Source: Aeromonas rivipollensis
Lineage (GTDB): Bacteria; Pseudomonadota; Gammaproteobacteria; Enterobacterales; Aeromonadaceae
Length of the DNA: 64,000 bases
Assembly (NCBI RefSeq): GCF_010974825.1
Contig: NZ_JAAILA010000013.1
Coordinates: 186,001-250,000, forward strand
Direction of reading: 5' to 3'
Position 1 is the first letter of the stretch; each line of letters begins with the position of its first letter. The translations under genes were made by a program, and so were the position numbers. This document shows positions 33,809 through 41,698 of this stretch, piece by piece. The notes beneath the pieces are model-generated. The model was not told the origin of the DNA and made no database searches. It was given only the letters and a program-made list of their open reading frames with translations.

Positions 33809-33900
33809 CTCTCTACCCCCATCGAAACATTGGCGGCCAGGTACAACGCCAGACCGACGAGCAACAACAGCATCAACGCCGGCATCACGAGATCGCGCAT
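33799..33900 (-). CDS. 33-aa single-span membrane peptide
   Basis: Reads MRDLVMPALMLLLLVGLALY then LAANVSMGVERWS. One hydrophobic helix with a short tail. GGAGAT lies eight bases before the ATG, its start overlaps the previous gene by 16 bases and its end overlaps rha by 10 bases, a tight coupled arrangement. Function unknown; size and shape recall phage small membrane regulators. Confidence 0.55.
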   Translation of the reverse strand: MRDLVMPALMLLLLVGLALYLAANVSMGVERWS

Positions 33901-34163
33901 GGGATCATCTCCAACGTCGCAGGCTGCTGCTGGCCGCGCAGGGCATTCACCGCCTTCATCACCTCAGCCAGTTCGGCACCCTGTATCAGGTAGTGCCCGG
34001 CCCGGTGGGTCTTCGAGGTGAACCCCAGTTGCCGCGGGCAATCCGACACCTCAAGGCGCACCTGCACCGGCAACCAGTCCTTCACCTCCGGGTACACCGC
34101 CACCCGCACATACCGGGCGCGGCGAATGTCCCTCTCACAGGCATCACTGAACGTCACCGCCAT
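33885..34163 (-). CDS. Hypothetical early protein
   Basis: 92 aa beginning MAVTFSDACERDIRRARYVR. TGATG overlap with the P-like gene and GGGAGG upstream fix the start. Mixed alpha/beta composition with VRLEVSDCPRQLGF. No family recognised. Confidence 0.65.
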   Translation of the reverse strand: MAVTFSDACERDIRRARYVRVAVYPEVKDWLPVQVRLEVSDCPRQLGFTSKTHRAGHYLIQGAELAEVMKAVNALRGQQQPATLEMIPCAIS

Positions 34164-34648
34164 CACGCAATCCTCCCGGTTATCGTCACACCCTCGCGGC
34201 GCAGCTGGGCCAGCAATGCCTGCAGCTCGGCCTGCACCGCCTCATCGGTCACTTCGCGATCACGCACATAAACCCGGGCCTCTGCCTGCATCTCGCAGGC
34301 TCGCAAAGAGACCTGGCGGCCCACAGGGGCGGACTTCGGTACCGGATTGCGCTGCAGGATGGTGGCCTTGACCTCGGCCGGGCGCGGGGCGAACTGGCGG
34401 CCAGCGTCATCGGCCAGCTCCAACACCGCCTCGCGGATCTGCTGGGCGGTGAACCCCCGCAGTTGAACACCCCAGGCCATGGCCACGCCGCGGGCATTGG
34501 CATCCAACTGGCTGGCACTGGCGGGCCAGCACCCAGCCATCAGCGGCAGCAGCTCATCCGCCAGGAACATCGACATGCCGGTGCTCACCTGCAGACTGGC
34601 CTGATTCACGGGCAGACTGGTCACGTTAGAGGGGAGTGTTGTCGTCAT
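34163..34648 (-). CDS. Replication protein P-like (helicase loader)
   Basis: 161 aa, shorter than lambda P (233). The block LPLMAGCWPASASQLDANAR then AMAWGVQLRGFTAQQIREAV and PRPAEVKATIL parallels lambda P (FPAS..., W..A....GI......G). Follows the O-like gene with a short overlap, as P follows O. Predicted to bring the host replicative helicase to the phage origin. The call rests on order plus this partial pattern. Confidence 0.6.
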   Translation of the reverse strand: MTTTLPSNVTSLPVNQASLQVSTGMSMFLADELLPLMAGCWPASASQLDANARGVAMAWGVQLRGFTAQQIREAVLELADDAGRQFAPRPAEVKATILQRNPVPKSAPVGRQVSLRACEMQAEARVYVRDREVTDEAVQAELQALLAQLRREGVTITGRIA

Positions 34649-35696
34649 AATCGACCCCCGCGGCTCGCAGGGCCTGGGCCTGCTGTTGGGCTTGCGCCAG
34701 ATTGGACAGAGGGCGCTGGTGGCCGGCAGACGGGTTGCCGCGCTTGGCCTGCAACCGATCCCACTGCTGGCGTAGTTTCTGCGGGGCTAGGATGTTGGTG
34801 CACCAGAACGCATCACGGCTCACCCAGTCATACAGCTCGCAAATATCGCGATGACTGCGCTGGTCAAGCTCACGCATCAGCCGGATCACGTTGGACCACT
34901 GCGCCCAGTTCGGCTCAAGAGCGGTCGGGGTGATCAACTGCACTCGACGAAACATCCACTTCGCGGTCATCAGGTCATCGCTGGTCCCCCACGCTTTACC
35001 GCTCGGGGTCTGGATGGCAGCCTCGGGAATAACCCGGGTCTTGGACTTGGGTTCGGGATCGGCAACGTCCAGAGCGGCGGGATCATCCCCAACCTGGTCG
35101 AAAGTCGCGTCAGCGAGTTGCGACGAAGAGTCTTTAAGATCTTTGTTTGTTTTGTTGTTTATCTTGTTTAGATCTTCGGCGTGATACTCCGCGCCTAACT
35201 CCGCACCATCAGATTGCGATACCCCCTCACTCCCCTGCCCTGATGCGGGTTGCAACTCCGCGCCCAACTCCGCGCCAATGTGTTCTGAAACTCCGCGCTG
35301 GTAAGGGTCGTAGTTGAGCAAGGTGACCAGGGTGTAACCCCGGGTACCCTGCTTGCTGGTGCGGCTGATCATCCCCTCCTGCTCGAAGGCCTCCAGGGAT
35401 CGGCGAGCACTGTCTTCAGAGATGCCGCAGGCCTCCCCCAGGGATCGGGCCGAGCCCACAATCTGCCCACGCTGCAGCAGCAGACGATTGCCGTTGAAGG
35501 TCACCTCACAGCGCTCATGCGCGGCCTCCAACAGCAGGTGCAGCCACAGCGCCTTGCGCACCGGGTCACGGTAGAACGGCGCCTCCTTCAGGCTCTTGTA
35601 AAGCAGCACAAACCCGCTGCGGCGGTTGTCGGCCACGTTGCATCCTCGTGATACTGGGGCGGCCACCGGGACCGCCAGTCTGACTACCTCACCCAT
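34626..35696 (-). CDS. Replication initiator (lambda O-like)
   Basis: 356 aa. The N-terminal winged-helix domain (VLLYKSLKEAPFYRDPVRKA, RGQIVGSARSLGEACGISED and SARRSLEAFEQEGMI) matches phage replication initiators. Central residues 130-200 are low-complexity and encoded by the putative origin (GAELGAEL repeats, then NKINNKTNK). The C-terminal region TAKWMFRRVQLITPTALEPN is a DnaT/DnaD-like segment. Gene and origin coincide as in lambda O. Start overlaps the previous gene by 8 bases. Confidence 0.75.
   Translation of the reverse strand: MGEVVRLAVPVAAPVSRGCNVADNRRSGFVLLYKSLKEAPFYRDPVRKALWLHLLLEAAHERCEVTFNGNRLLLQRGQIVGSARSLGEACGISEDSARRSLEAFEQEGMISRTSKQGTRGYTLVTLLNYDPYQRGVSEHIGAELGAELQPASGQGSEGVSQSDGAELGAEYHAEDLNKINNKTNKDLKDSSSQLADATFDQVGDDPAALDVADPEPKSKTRVIPEAAIQTPSGKAWGTSDDLMTAKWMFRRVQLITPTALEPNWAQWSNVIRLMRELDQRSHRDICELYDWVSRDAFWCTNILAPQKLRQQWDRLQAKRGNPSAGHQRPLSNLAQAQQQAQALRAAGVDYDDNTPL
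35131..35299. other. Putative phage replication origin (iterons plus AT-rich stretch)
   Basis: Five copies of ACTCCGCGCC or a one-base variant start at 35186, 35198, 35255, 35267 and 35290 (two pairs spaced 12 bp). Beside them is an AT-rich stretch at 35131-35176 (TTTGTTTGTTTTGTTGTTTA core). Iterons inside the initiator gene next to an easily melted stretch are the architecture of lambda ori. Confidence 0.65.
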
Positions 35697-35955
35697 GGCT
35701 CACCTTCTTCAATCGCGTCGGCTTGGCCGCCTTCTTGGCGTCCCTCTTCTGCTGGCGCAGCTTGCGCTGCAGCAACTTGGCCATCTTCTTTCCCTCCGCC
35801 AGGCACTTGGCAAAGGCCTGCCCCTTGGCAAAGCACGGCGTGGTGCGAAAATGCCGTAGAGCCGCCTGGGTTGCGGTGTGCACCACATCCGGGGTGTATC
35901 CCCCCGCCGTCAGGATCTGCGCCACGTTGCGCTCGATAAACAGCTCAGGATGCAT
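35689..35955 (-). CDS. Hypothetical early protein, basic
   Basis: 88 aa from ATG 35955, which has AGGAGG at good spacing; an upstream start at 35988 lacks one. C-terminus very basic (RKLRQQKRDAKKAAKPTRLK), suggesting nucleic-acid binding. No family recognised. Its start lies in the end of the 48-aa gene and its stop in the O-like gene. Confidence 0.65.
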   Translation of the reverse strand: MHPELFIERNVAQILTAGGYTPDVVHTATQAALRHFRTTPCFAKGQAFAKCLAEGKKMAKLLQRKLRQQKRDAKKAAKPTRLKKVSHG

Positions 35956-36091
35956 AGCCTGCCTCCTGTAACTGCTGCAATTGCACAAACACTTGACGGG
36001 CCTGTGCCAGGGAGATCGGCAAACTCACCCCCATCACCACCAACTGATAGCCGTTACAGAACTTGAGCCGCGGCATGACATTCTTAGTCAT
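35945..36091 (-). CDS. 48-aa early protein
   Basis: Reads MTKNVMPRLKFCNGYQLVVM then GVSLPISLAQARQVFVQLQQ and a short end (LQEAGYAS). GGAG lies eight bases before ATG, and its end contains the ribosome site of the next gene. The compact beta-then-helix pattern suggests a small folded protein. Function unknown. Confidence 0.6.
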   Translation of the reverse strand: MTKNVMPRLKFCNGYQLVVMGVSLPISLAQARQVFVQLQQLQEAGYAS

Positions 36092-36197
36092 GATGGTGCC
36101 CTCCAAACATCAAGCACAGGGAGCGACCTGATTGAGTCGTAATCTTTGCAAGTGCTATGGTTATATTTCGCAACTGACATTCGACACAGGAACCTGC

Positions 36198-36452
36198 ATG
36201 GCGGCCAATGACGACAAATCCCTGCTCCCCATCTCCGGCTGGTTTATCAGCCCACAGGACCACAACAACATCACTGTCAAACTGAACTGCAGCGCGCCTA
36301 ACCTGCAGACATGCGAGGGCATCTTTCTCACCCCGAGCTATGTGCTGACCGCAAGCCAAGCGATTGCACTCGCCAATACGCTGCTTACCTCGGCCCGCTA
36401 CTTGGCGTTCCAGGAACAGCAAGGTGTTATCTACGACAGTCGACCCCAGTAA
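36198..36452 (+). CDS. Opposite-strand small protein in the early region
   Basis: 84 aa, MAANDDKSLLPISGWFISPQ onward. AGGAA is six bases upstream of ATG and third codon positions are strongly G/C, like true genes of this genome. It runs against the surrounding early operon, so it would be repressed or antisense during lytic growth and could be a lysogenic gene. No family recognised. An antisense minus-strand frame (36084-36644) covers the same DNA. No other gene is seen in 36453-36643. Confidence 0.55.
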   Translation: MAANDDKSLLPISGWFISPQDHNNITVKLNCSAPNLQTCEGIFLTPSYVLTASQAIALANTLLTSARYLAFQEQQGVIYDSRPQ

Positions 36453-36643
36453 GCGCCCAAGGTGACTACATCCTTGCGGGCGCGGCCACTCGGCTGAATT
36501 GCCCCAAGAGACATGCCGAAGGCCTGAACCTTGCGCGATCGGCGTTTGTTCGGTACGCTTCTCCATGTTCTTTTCTCCGCGAAAATGGACCTCGGGTCGG
36601 GCTGTTACAGCAGCGCCGGCCCACTCTTTTTGTGCTTCCTTCA

Positions 36644-37165
36644 TCACTTCTCTCCTTGTGCATGTGAACCCGGGAACGGGCGCACCTGACTGGCTACCGA
36701 CTCTTCCAGGCTCAGCAGCTCCTTGATGGCTCTATGAACTGCCCCCGTGATGGCTTGCCGTTCCACAGGGTCGATCACCCCGTCTTGCCGCGCTTCACGC
36801 AGCTCCCCAAACACTGCCGCAACCACCTCCCCCACCAGCATTACCTGGTCGGCCAGCTCTTCTTCGGTCACAGTGCTATCCGGCAGGGCCACCAGCGCAT
36901 GACCCCGAGCCAGTGCCCAGGCCTGCAGGATGGCGTTGTCACCGGTCAGTTCGGTAACCGCCATCGCTTCGGACAGGGTCAGGTGGTGATCTTCGCAAGC
37001 CGGATTGAACTTGTTATTCAGGGTGGTAGGGCGCTTGCAGCCCATCAGTTTCGCCAGATCGGATATGTTGTACCGGCGGCTCAACTGATAAGCGGCGTCA
37101 ATAGGGTCAGAAAGGTGGGAGTGTTCCCGCTTCACTCTCGTGGTTGTTCTGGTGGGTTTTGTCAT
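36644..37165 (-). CDS. cII: CII-family phage regulator
   Basis: 173 aa. The N-terminal half matches the Phage_CP76/CII group: DPIDAAYQLSRRYNISDLAK, then LMGCKRPTTLNNKFNP and HHLTLSEAMAVTELTGDNAI. The C-terminus (GVIDPVERQAITGAVHRAIKEL) is the usual helical tail. It should activate lysogeny promoters. Second gene after cro, seven bases downstream. Confidence 0.8.
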   Translation of the reverse strand: MTKPTRTTTRVKREHSHLSDPIDAAYQLSRRYNISDLAKLMGCKRPTTLNNKFNPACEDHHLTLSEAMAVTELTGDNAILQAWALARGHALVALPDSTVTEEELADQVMLVGEVVAAVFGELREARQDGVIDPVERQAITGAVHRAIKELLSLEESVASQVRPFPGSHAQGEK

Positions 37166-37172
37166 GATGGTT

Positions 37173-37346
37173 TCAACTGTCCCGCGGTTCGACTTTCAAT
37201 CGCCCTTTGGTGACAAGCTGTACCTGACAAGCTCGTCCGTATGGGATGACTTCTCCCCATAGAGACACCGCAGACTTGCTTATGCCTAGTGCTTTTGCTG
37301 TCTTTGTCACCCCGCCAAAGAAAGCGATGACATCTGGTTTCTTCAT
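37173..37346 (-). CDS. cro: Cro-like repressor
   Basis: 57 aa, MKKPDVIAFFGGVTKTAKAL then GISKSAVSLWGEVIPYGRAC, a compact helix-turn-helix. AGGAGG five bases before ATG at 37346 fixes the start. Divergent from cI across an 87-bp operator region, the standard lambdoid switch. Confidence 0.85.
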   Translation of the reverse strand: MKKPDVIAFFGGVTKTAKALGISKSAVSLWGEVIPYGRACQVQLVTKGRLKVEPRDS

Positions 37347-37368
37347 AGTCCCTCCTGTAGACACAGCG

Positions 37369-37433
37369 AGGTTAAGCAAACACAACAATCAGGTCAAGCA
37401 CAATTAACCCCGAAAGGTTTAAATTACTTAACT
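37369..37433. promoter_or_regulatory. Right operator/promoter region of the cI-cro switch
   Basis: Three 18-bp operator-like sites: GGTTAAGCAAACACAACA (37370), GGTCAAGCACAATTAACC (37392, a good palindrome) and GGTTTAAATTACTTAACT (37416), at 22- and 24-bp spacing. The minus-strand cro promoter is TTGACC (37397-37392), 17 bases, TAACCT (37374-37369), overlapped by the first two sites. cI has no ribosome site before its ATG, so its message may be leaderless, as in lambda. Confidence 0.7.
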
Positions 37434-38084
37434 ATGAACATTGGAGAACGCATCAAGCTGTCTAGGTCGCGCCTTAAAATGACCCAGCAGCAACTCGGCG
37501 ACAGAATCGGCGCAAACAAAGCATCCATTTCTCAATGGGAAAATGGTGTGTACACGCCTGATGCCAAGAACTTATCAGCACTGGCAAAAGCGTTATCTGT
37601 GTCTGTGTTCTGGTTGATGGATGGTAAGGGTGACCCAAGTGGTCAGAACTTGGAGCTAGCGCCACCGGATAATCACCGTATCCCAGTGATCAGCTATGTG
37701 CAGGCTGGAGTATGGACAGAAACCAGTGAGATCCGTGAGTGCGATGGCAACCTGGTCTACATCACCACCGAACTCGAACTAGGGGAGCGGGCCTTTGCTA
37801 TCGAACTAAAAGGCCACTCCATGGAACCTGAGTTTGTTGAAGGCGATCTGGTCCTAATCGACCCGGACGAGCACCCTCATCCGGGAGATTTCGTAGTTGC
37901 AAAGAACGGTGAAGAAGCTGCCACCTTCAAGAAGTACCGTCCTAGGGGCATAGGTGAAGACGGCCAAGAAGTCTTCGAACTCGTACCGCTAAATGATGAT
38001 TTCCCCACCATGCGTTCAGATCGACAGCATATCCAGATCATCGGCACTATGGTTGAGCACCGCCGTCGAAGGAAACGACGTTAG
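37434..38084 (+). CDS. cI: CI-type LexA-like repressor
   Basis: 216 aa. Residues 1-60 are an XRE helix-turn-helix (MTQQQLGDRIGANKASISQW). The C-terminal S24 peptidase half has a cleavage site Ala-Gly in VQAGVW, nucleophile Ser in KGHSMEPEF and Lys in AATFKKY. RecA-stimulated self-cleavage would couple prophage induction to SOS, the same signal that turns on the phage umuDC. Confidence 0.92.
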   Translation: MNIGERIKLSRSRLKMTQQQLGDRIGANKASISQWENGVYTPDAKNLSALAKALSVSVFWLMDGKGDPSGQNLELAPPDNHRIPVISYVQAGVWTETSEIRECDGNLVYITTELELGERAFAIELKGHSMEPEFVEGDLVLIDPDEHPHPGDFVVAKNGEEAATFKKYRPRGIGEDGQEVFELVPLNDDFPTMRSDRQHIQIIGTMVEHRRRRKRR

Positions 38085-38158
38085 GAATAACACAACGTCA
38101 TGTATAATTATATAAATAATATTGCTCTGTCGAGCACAATATGAACCTACAAAAATAG

Positions 38159-38187
38159 GCCCGCCAAATTGGCGGGCACGATTTTAT
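38159..38187. terminator. Terminator between cI and the lipoprotein gene
   Basis: GCCCGCC-AAATT-GGCGGGC (38159-38177), then ATTTTATTTTT on the plus strand. It separates two convergent genes. The bases 38085-38158 before it are AT-rich and contain no gene. Confidence 0.85.
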
Positions 38188-38197
38188 TTTTAAAAAA

Positions 38198-39334
38198 TCA
38201 TATTGTCTTTATTTGACTCGAGAACCCATTATATACATCGCTAATCATTGCATTTGCTTTAACATTGTATGCTCGTGGTATCTCATTAGACTTAAAATCA
38301 TTATAAGCGAAAGGCAACAAAGCTCCCCCGGGTATTGTGGACTTTGCCTCACCACTGCTAGTATTAATTGTAAAGCCTCCGTCTAATATTTCAACACCGC
38401 CAGTATCTGAAACAACCCAATGCTGATCAATTACAAATTTATTAATAACCAACTCTGGAAGTGCACTTTTTTGCAAAGTTAAGTTGTCAGCTAAAGAATC
38501 TGAGAGCTGTTTCTTTTCATTTGGTAAAAAACTCAACCTTTTATTGAGACTGTTTTTGTATTCGTCTATCGTAGCATGAAACTCAGTCGATACATTATCA
38601 TCCGCAGTCCAATCTGCACTAGATATATTAATTAGCGTTCTAACTAAATCATAGTTTAAGCTAACTTCCAAAGATTGATAATCTTTATAGAAAGCTAAAA
38701 AAATAGGACTAATAACTTTTACACACGACTCAACCATCTCTGCCTGATAGGCCTCTCCAGCATTAATAACGTCAATAGGGTTTTTAGTATTTTTTGAAGA
38801 GGGCTGACATAAGCTATCAACGTTTATAGGATCTTGGCCTCTGCGAGTCACCTCAAGTAAATCCGTTAGATAACCCCTATAATTTAATTCAGGATGAACT
38901 TTATTACTTAGAAAAGATTGATGGAGATCATTTACATACTTATAAATGAACTCACTGCCTTTCTCCAATGATGCCATTTCATCGCTCTTTTCCTTAATCT
39001 CCCTGTCAATGCTGGCAGTCTTGTTATTGATGTAGCCATTCATCCGATCAACAGATTGAATAAATCTTTCTGAAATTCCATTATTAATTATTGAAAGCCC
39101 CTCATCCGAAAGGTTACATGTATAACTTACAATTATCCTATCGCGATTATCTTTGCTCTCACTCCATGCACCATTCTTACAGTCACTGCGTGTTTCAAAA
39201 GCCTTACCAGTTGTTAAACTAGAATCAATGTCATAATTCACCGTTCCCTTTACCTTTTCAATTCCGCCAGAATCACAGGCTGAAAGTAAAAACATACTTG
39301 CTAACGCTGAAATAATGCTATTCCTTTTAAACAT
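38198..39334 (-). CDS. AT-rich prophage lipoprotein of unknown function
   Basis: 378 aa. The signal peptide ends in LLSAC, followed by DSGG, a lipobox with Asp at +2, which in enterobacteria favours inner-membrane retention. The mature part is mostly helical with a segment rich in Lys and Glu (TASIDREIKEKSDEMASLEK) and three further cysteines. DNA is AT-rich (19 of 60 at 39061-39120 are G or C). It sits beside cI, where lysogen-expressed exclusion or conversion genes often lie. No family recognised. Confidence 0.75.
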   Translation of the reverse strand: MFKRNSIISALASMFLLSACDSGGIEKVKGTVNYDIDSSLTTGKAFETRSDCKNGAWSESKDNRDRIIVSYTCNLSDEGLSIINNGISERFIQSVDRMNGYINNKTASIDREIKEKSDEMASLEKGSEFIYKYVNDLHQSFLSNKVHPELNYRGYLTDLLEVTRRGQDPINVDSLCQPSSKNTKNPIDVINAGEAYQAEMVESCVKVISPIFLAFYKDYQSLEVSLNYDLVRTLINISSADWTADDNVSTEFHATIDEYKNSLNKRLSFLPNEKKQLSDSLADNLTLQKSALPELVINKFVIDQHWVVSDTGGVEILDGGFTINTSSGEAKSTIPGGALLPFAYNDFKSNEIPRAYNVKANAMISDVYNGFSSQIKTI

Positions 39335-39556
39335 TTAAACACCCCAATTACGTGTCAATAAGTTCGTCTGTGATACTTCAACTTTTTGTTAAATTATATA
39401 ATATTTTTGTCTACAGGAAATACAGGTCTATATCACATTATTCAAAATAATACAGATTTGAAAAAATAATAAAACCCCTATGCCGCAACTAGTAGGGTTA
39501 GAAAACATCATTGCTAACCTAGTGTTCCATCGATTGAGAAGCATCAGAGCAGGATA

Positions 39557-39627
39557 GGTTAAGCACACCATTTGTGTTAAGCATGCAAAACTTCATACTT
39601 TACATTGATGTTTGGCAGTCTTAACAT
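39557..39627. promoter_or_regulatory. Left early promoter with operator-like half-sites
   Basis: TTTACA (39599), 17 bases, TAACAT (39622-39627) is a good sigma-70 promoter pointing at the DUF4406 operon. Just upstream GGTTAAGCACA (39557) and GTTAAGCA (39576) repeat the half-site of the cI operators. An inverted pair GGTTAG...CTAACC (39496-39519) lies further up. Apart from these, 39335-39662 is AT-rich and empty. Confidence 0.5.
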
Positions 39628-39662
39628 TCTTGTCTCGTATCTACTAACTTTCGAGATAAGTC

Positions 39663-40007
39663 ATGCCATACCTACCAAACCGCAAGCGCATCTACATCGC
39701 CGGACCCATGTCCGGCCTGCCAGATTGCAACCGCCCCGCCTTCCACACCGAGGCCAACCACCAGCATGAGCGCGGCCATATCCCGCTCAACCCTGCCACC
39801 CTCCCCGAGGGCCTGACCCAAGCTGAGTACATGGCCTGCAGCCTGCCCATGGTCATGCTCGCCGATGAGCTGGTCATGCTCCCCGGCTGGCGCGATAGCC
39901 AAGGCGCCACCGCCGAGTTCCATCTCGCCATGAAGTGCGGCAAGGTCATCCGCCAAGCCGAAGATGGCTTTGCCTGGTACCCCACCAACTCCGAGGTGAC
40001 GGCATGA
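39663..40007 (+). CDS. DUF4406 protein (nucleoside deoxyribosyltransferase-like fold)
   Basis: 114 aa. Opening RKRIYIAGPMSGLPDCNRPAF and later PLNPATLPEGLTQAEYMACS then ADELVMLPGWRDSQGATAEF are signature segments of DUF4406. The fold is related to nucleoside 2-deoxyribosyltransferases. Common in the left early operons of phages, role unsettled. Its stop overlaps the next start (ATGA). Confidence 0.85.
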   Translation: MPYLPNRKRIYIAGPMSGLPDCNRPAFHTEANHQHERGHIPLNPATLPEGLTQAEYMACSLPMVMLADELVMLPGWRDSQGATAEFHLAMKCGKVIRQAEDGFAWYPTNSEVTA

Positions 40008-41698
40008 ACCACTACGCCCAAGCACTGGCCGAGCTGCAGGTCCTGCCTGACCACGAGCTCAAGCAGATCGGCGACCAGTGGCAGACCCCCAAGGCGCTGG
40101 CCTGGGGCCTGTTCCACCAGTTCGCCCCCACTCTGGGACCTGTGGTGCTCGACATGTTTGCCGACGACTGCAACCACCTGGTGCCGAACTACTACGACGC
40201 AGAAGACAACGCCCTCACCCAGGAGCTGGCCACCGACCTTCGCCGCTTGGGGGGGGCAGCCTACGCCAACCCGCCCTACTCGCGCCCCTGCACGGATAGC
40301 GAGGGGAACACCATCACCGGGATGGAGGCCATCCTCAACTACTGCCGCGAGCAACGGGCGCTGGGCGCCAAGATCATGTTGCTCATCAAAGCCGCCACCA
40401 GCGAAACCTGGTGGCCGGAAGATGCCGACTTCATCCAGTTCATCAGCGGGCGCATCGGCTTTGAGGTACCGAGCTGGTACGTGCCCCGCGACCCGAAGAA
40501 GGACAAGCCCAGCTCTAGCGGCTTTGCCTCAGCCGTGGTGATCTTCGACGCCGGCTGGCAGGGCGAGCGCCGCCCCGAAGCACGCCTGCGCCGTGACGAC
40601 CTCATCACCACTGGCACCATCATCCTCGACATGATCCACCGCCAAGCGGTGGAGCTCACCCTTGCCGCCGATCACGTTATCCGTAGCGCCGCCCCCAAGC
40701 TGTCCCCCGTGGTCACCCAGGAGCAACCCGCCAAAACAGAACCGGCCGCGGGGGAGCCACCAGCAGCCGACGATAACGAGGCCAGCGCCGCGGTGGCGGC
40801 CGAACTGGGCTATGCCGATGCCAGCAGCATCATGGCCAAGCAGTTTGAGTGCGCTGATCTCGGCGAAGAGCAACAGGATACGGTCAGGGGTTATGTGCAA
40901 GGCTGGCTGGACGAGCCTTATCCGCTCTCCGAGATCTTCTATCGGCTCGATCTGGCCGTCGCCAACTTGCTGGCCGGCAAGCCTATCTACCAGGGTTTTG
41001 CCCTAGAGGATAATCGGGCCCCCACCCTGCCCCACTGGCAGCGCCACCCTGCGGTGAAGGACATCATCTACCAAATTGATGATGCCGATATCCTGACCCC
41101 AGCCAAGACTGCAGAGCTGGCCGCCTGGATCATCGATAACCTGACGGCCCCCGGCGACCTGCTGGTACTGGCCACCACCAAGGCCGCCGAGCTGCTGGCG
41201 CAGAGTGCCGAAGCCACCAGCCCAGAGCCTAACCATGCAGAGAGGCAGCTCGAGCTGCTGGATGCCCACCACGCAACCGAAGAACCCAGCACCAAGCCGC
41301 TCGAGGACTGGGCCTTCGACTACCAGAACAACGAGCTCAATTTGGGCGGCGCAGTCTGGCATCGCTTTGTCACCGTGCTGACAGTCCTCTATGGGAAGCG
41401 GGAGCTCTACACCGCCCGTGAAGTGGCCATCGCCATCTCATTGAGTGATGCGCAGTTGCGTGACCAGTTCACCACCATGCCCGATGACGAGCGCGAGCGC
41501 CTGGAGCGAATCCTCAATGCTATGGACACGATGGAATGGAACTATAAAGGCGCTCAGAGACCGCTGAACGACCCGCAACGGCAAGCTGCTGCTGTCGCAA
41601 TCTTCACGGCTCTAAAAGAAACGGCAAATACCCCTAAGCATGAGTTGCTCGAACGGGCCATTGCAGCCATCGACAACCTCAAGGAGGAAGTCGTATGA
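40004..41698 (+). CDS. Phage DNA N6-adenine methyltransferase with long C-terminal extension
   Basis: 564 aa, against about 170-200 for usual phage Dam-like enzymes. Residues 1-200 match the family: DQWQTPKALAWGLFHQF, LDMFADDCNHLVPNYY, the catalytic ANPPYSRP, and EVPSWYVPRDPKKDKPSSSG. Residues beyond 240 (alternating acidic and helical, with LSEIFYRLDLAVANLLAGKP) are not recognised and may be a partner domain or a fused phage protein. Might protect phage DNA from restriction. Ends by ATGA overlap with the next gene. Confidence 0.8.
   Translation: MNHYAQALAELQVLPDHELKQIGDQWQTPKALAWGLFHQFAPTLGPVVLDMFADDCNHLVPNYYDAEDNALTQELATDLRRLGGAAYANPPYSRPCTDSEGNTITGMEAILNYCREQRALGAKIMLLIKAATSETWWPEDADFIQFISGRIGFEVPSWYVPRDPKKDKPSSSGFASAVVIFDAGWQGERRPEARLRRDDLITTGTIILDMIHRQAVELTLAADHVIRSAAPKLSPVVTQEQPAKTEPAAGEPPAADDNEASAAVAAELGYADASSIMAKQFECADLGEEQQDTVRGYVQGWLDEPYPLSEIFYRLDLAVANLLAGKPIYQGFALEDNRAPTLPHWQRHPAVKDIIYQIDDADILTPAKTAELAAWIIDNLTAPGDLLVLATTKAAELLAQSAEATSPEPNHAERQLELLDAHHATEEPSTKPLEDWAFDYQNNELNLGGAVWHRFVTVLTVLYGKRELYTAREVAIAISLSDAQLRDQFTTMPDDERERLERILNAMDTMEWNYKGAQRPLNDPQRQAAAVAIFTALKETANTPKHELLERAIAAIDNLKEEVV

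Noticed and set aside
36084-36644. 186-codon minus-strand frame after cII as a firm gene
   Set aside because: Start signals are good, but most of the frame is antisense to a better coding sequence with Aeromonas-like codon use, so it is kept only as a question.
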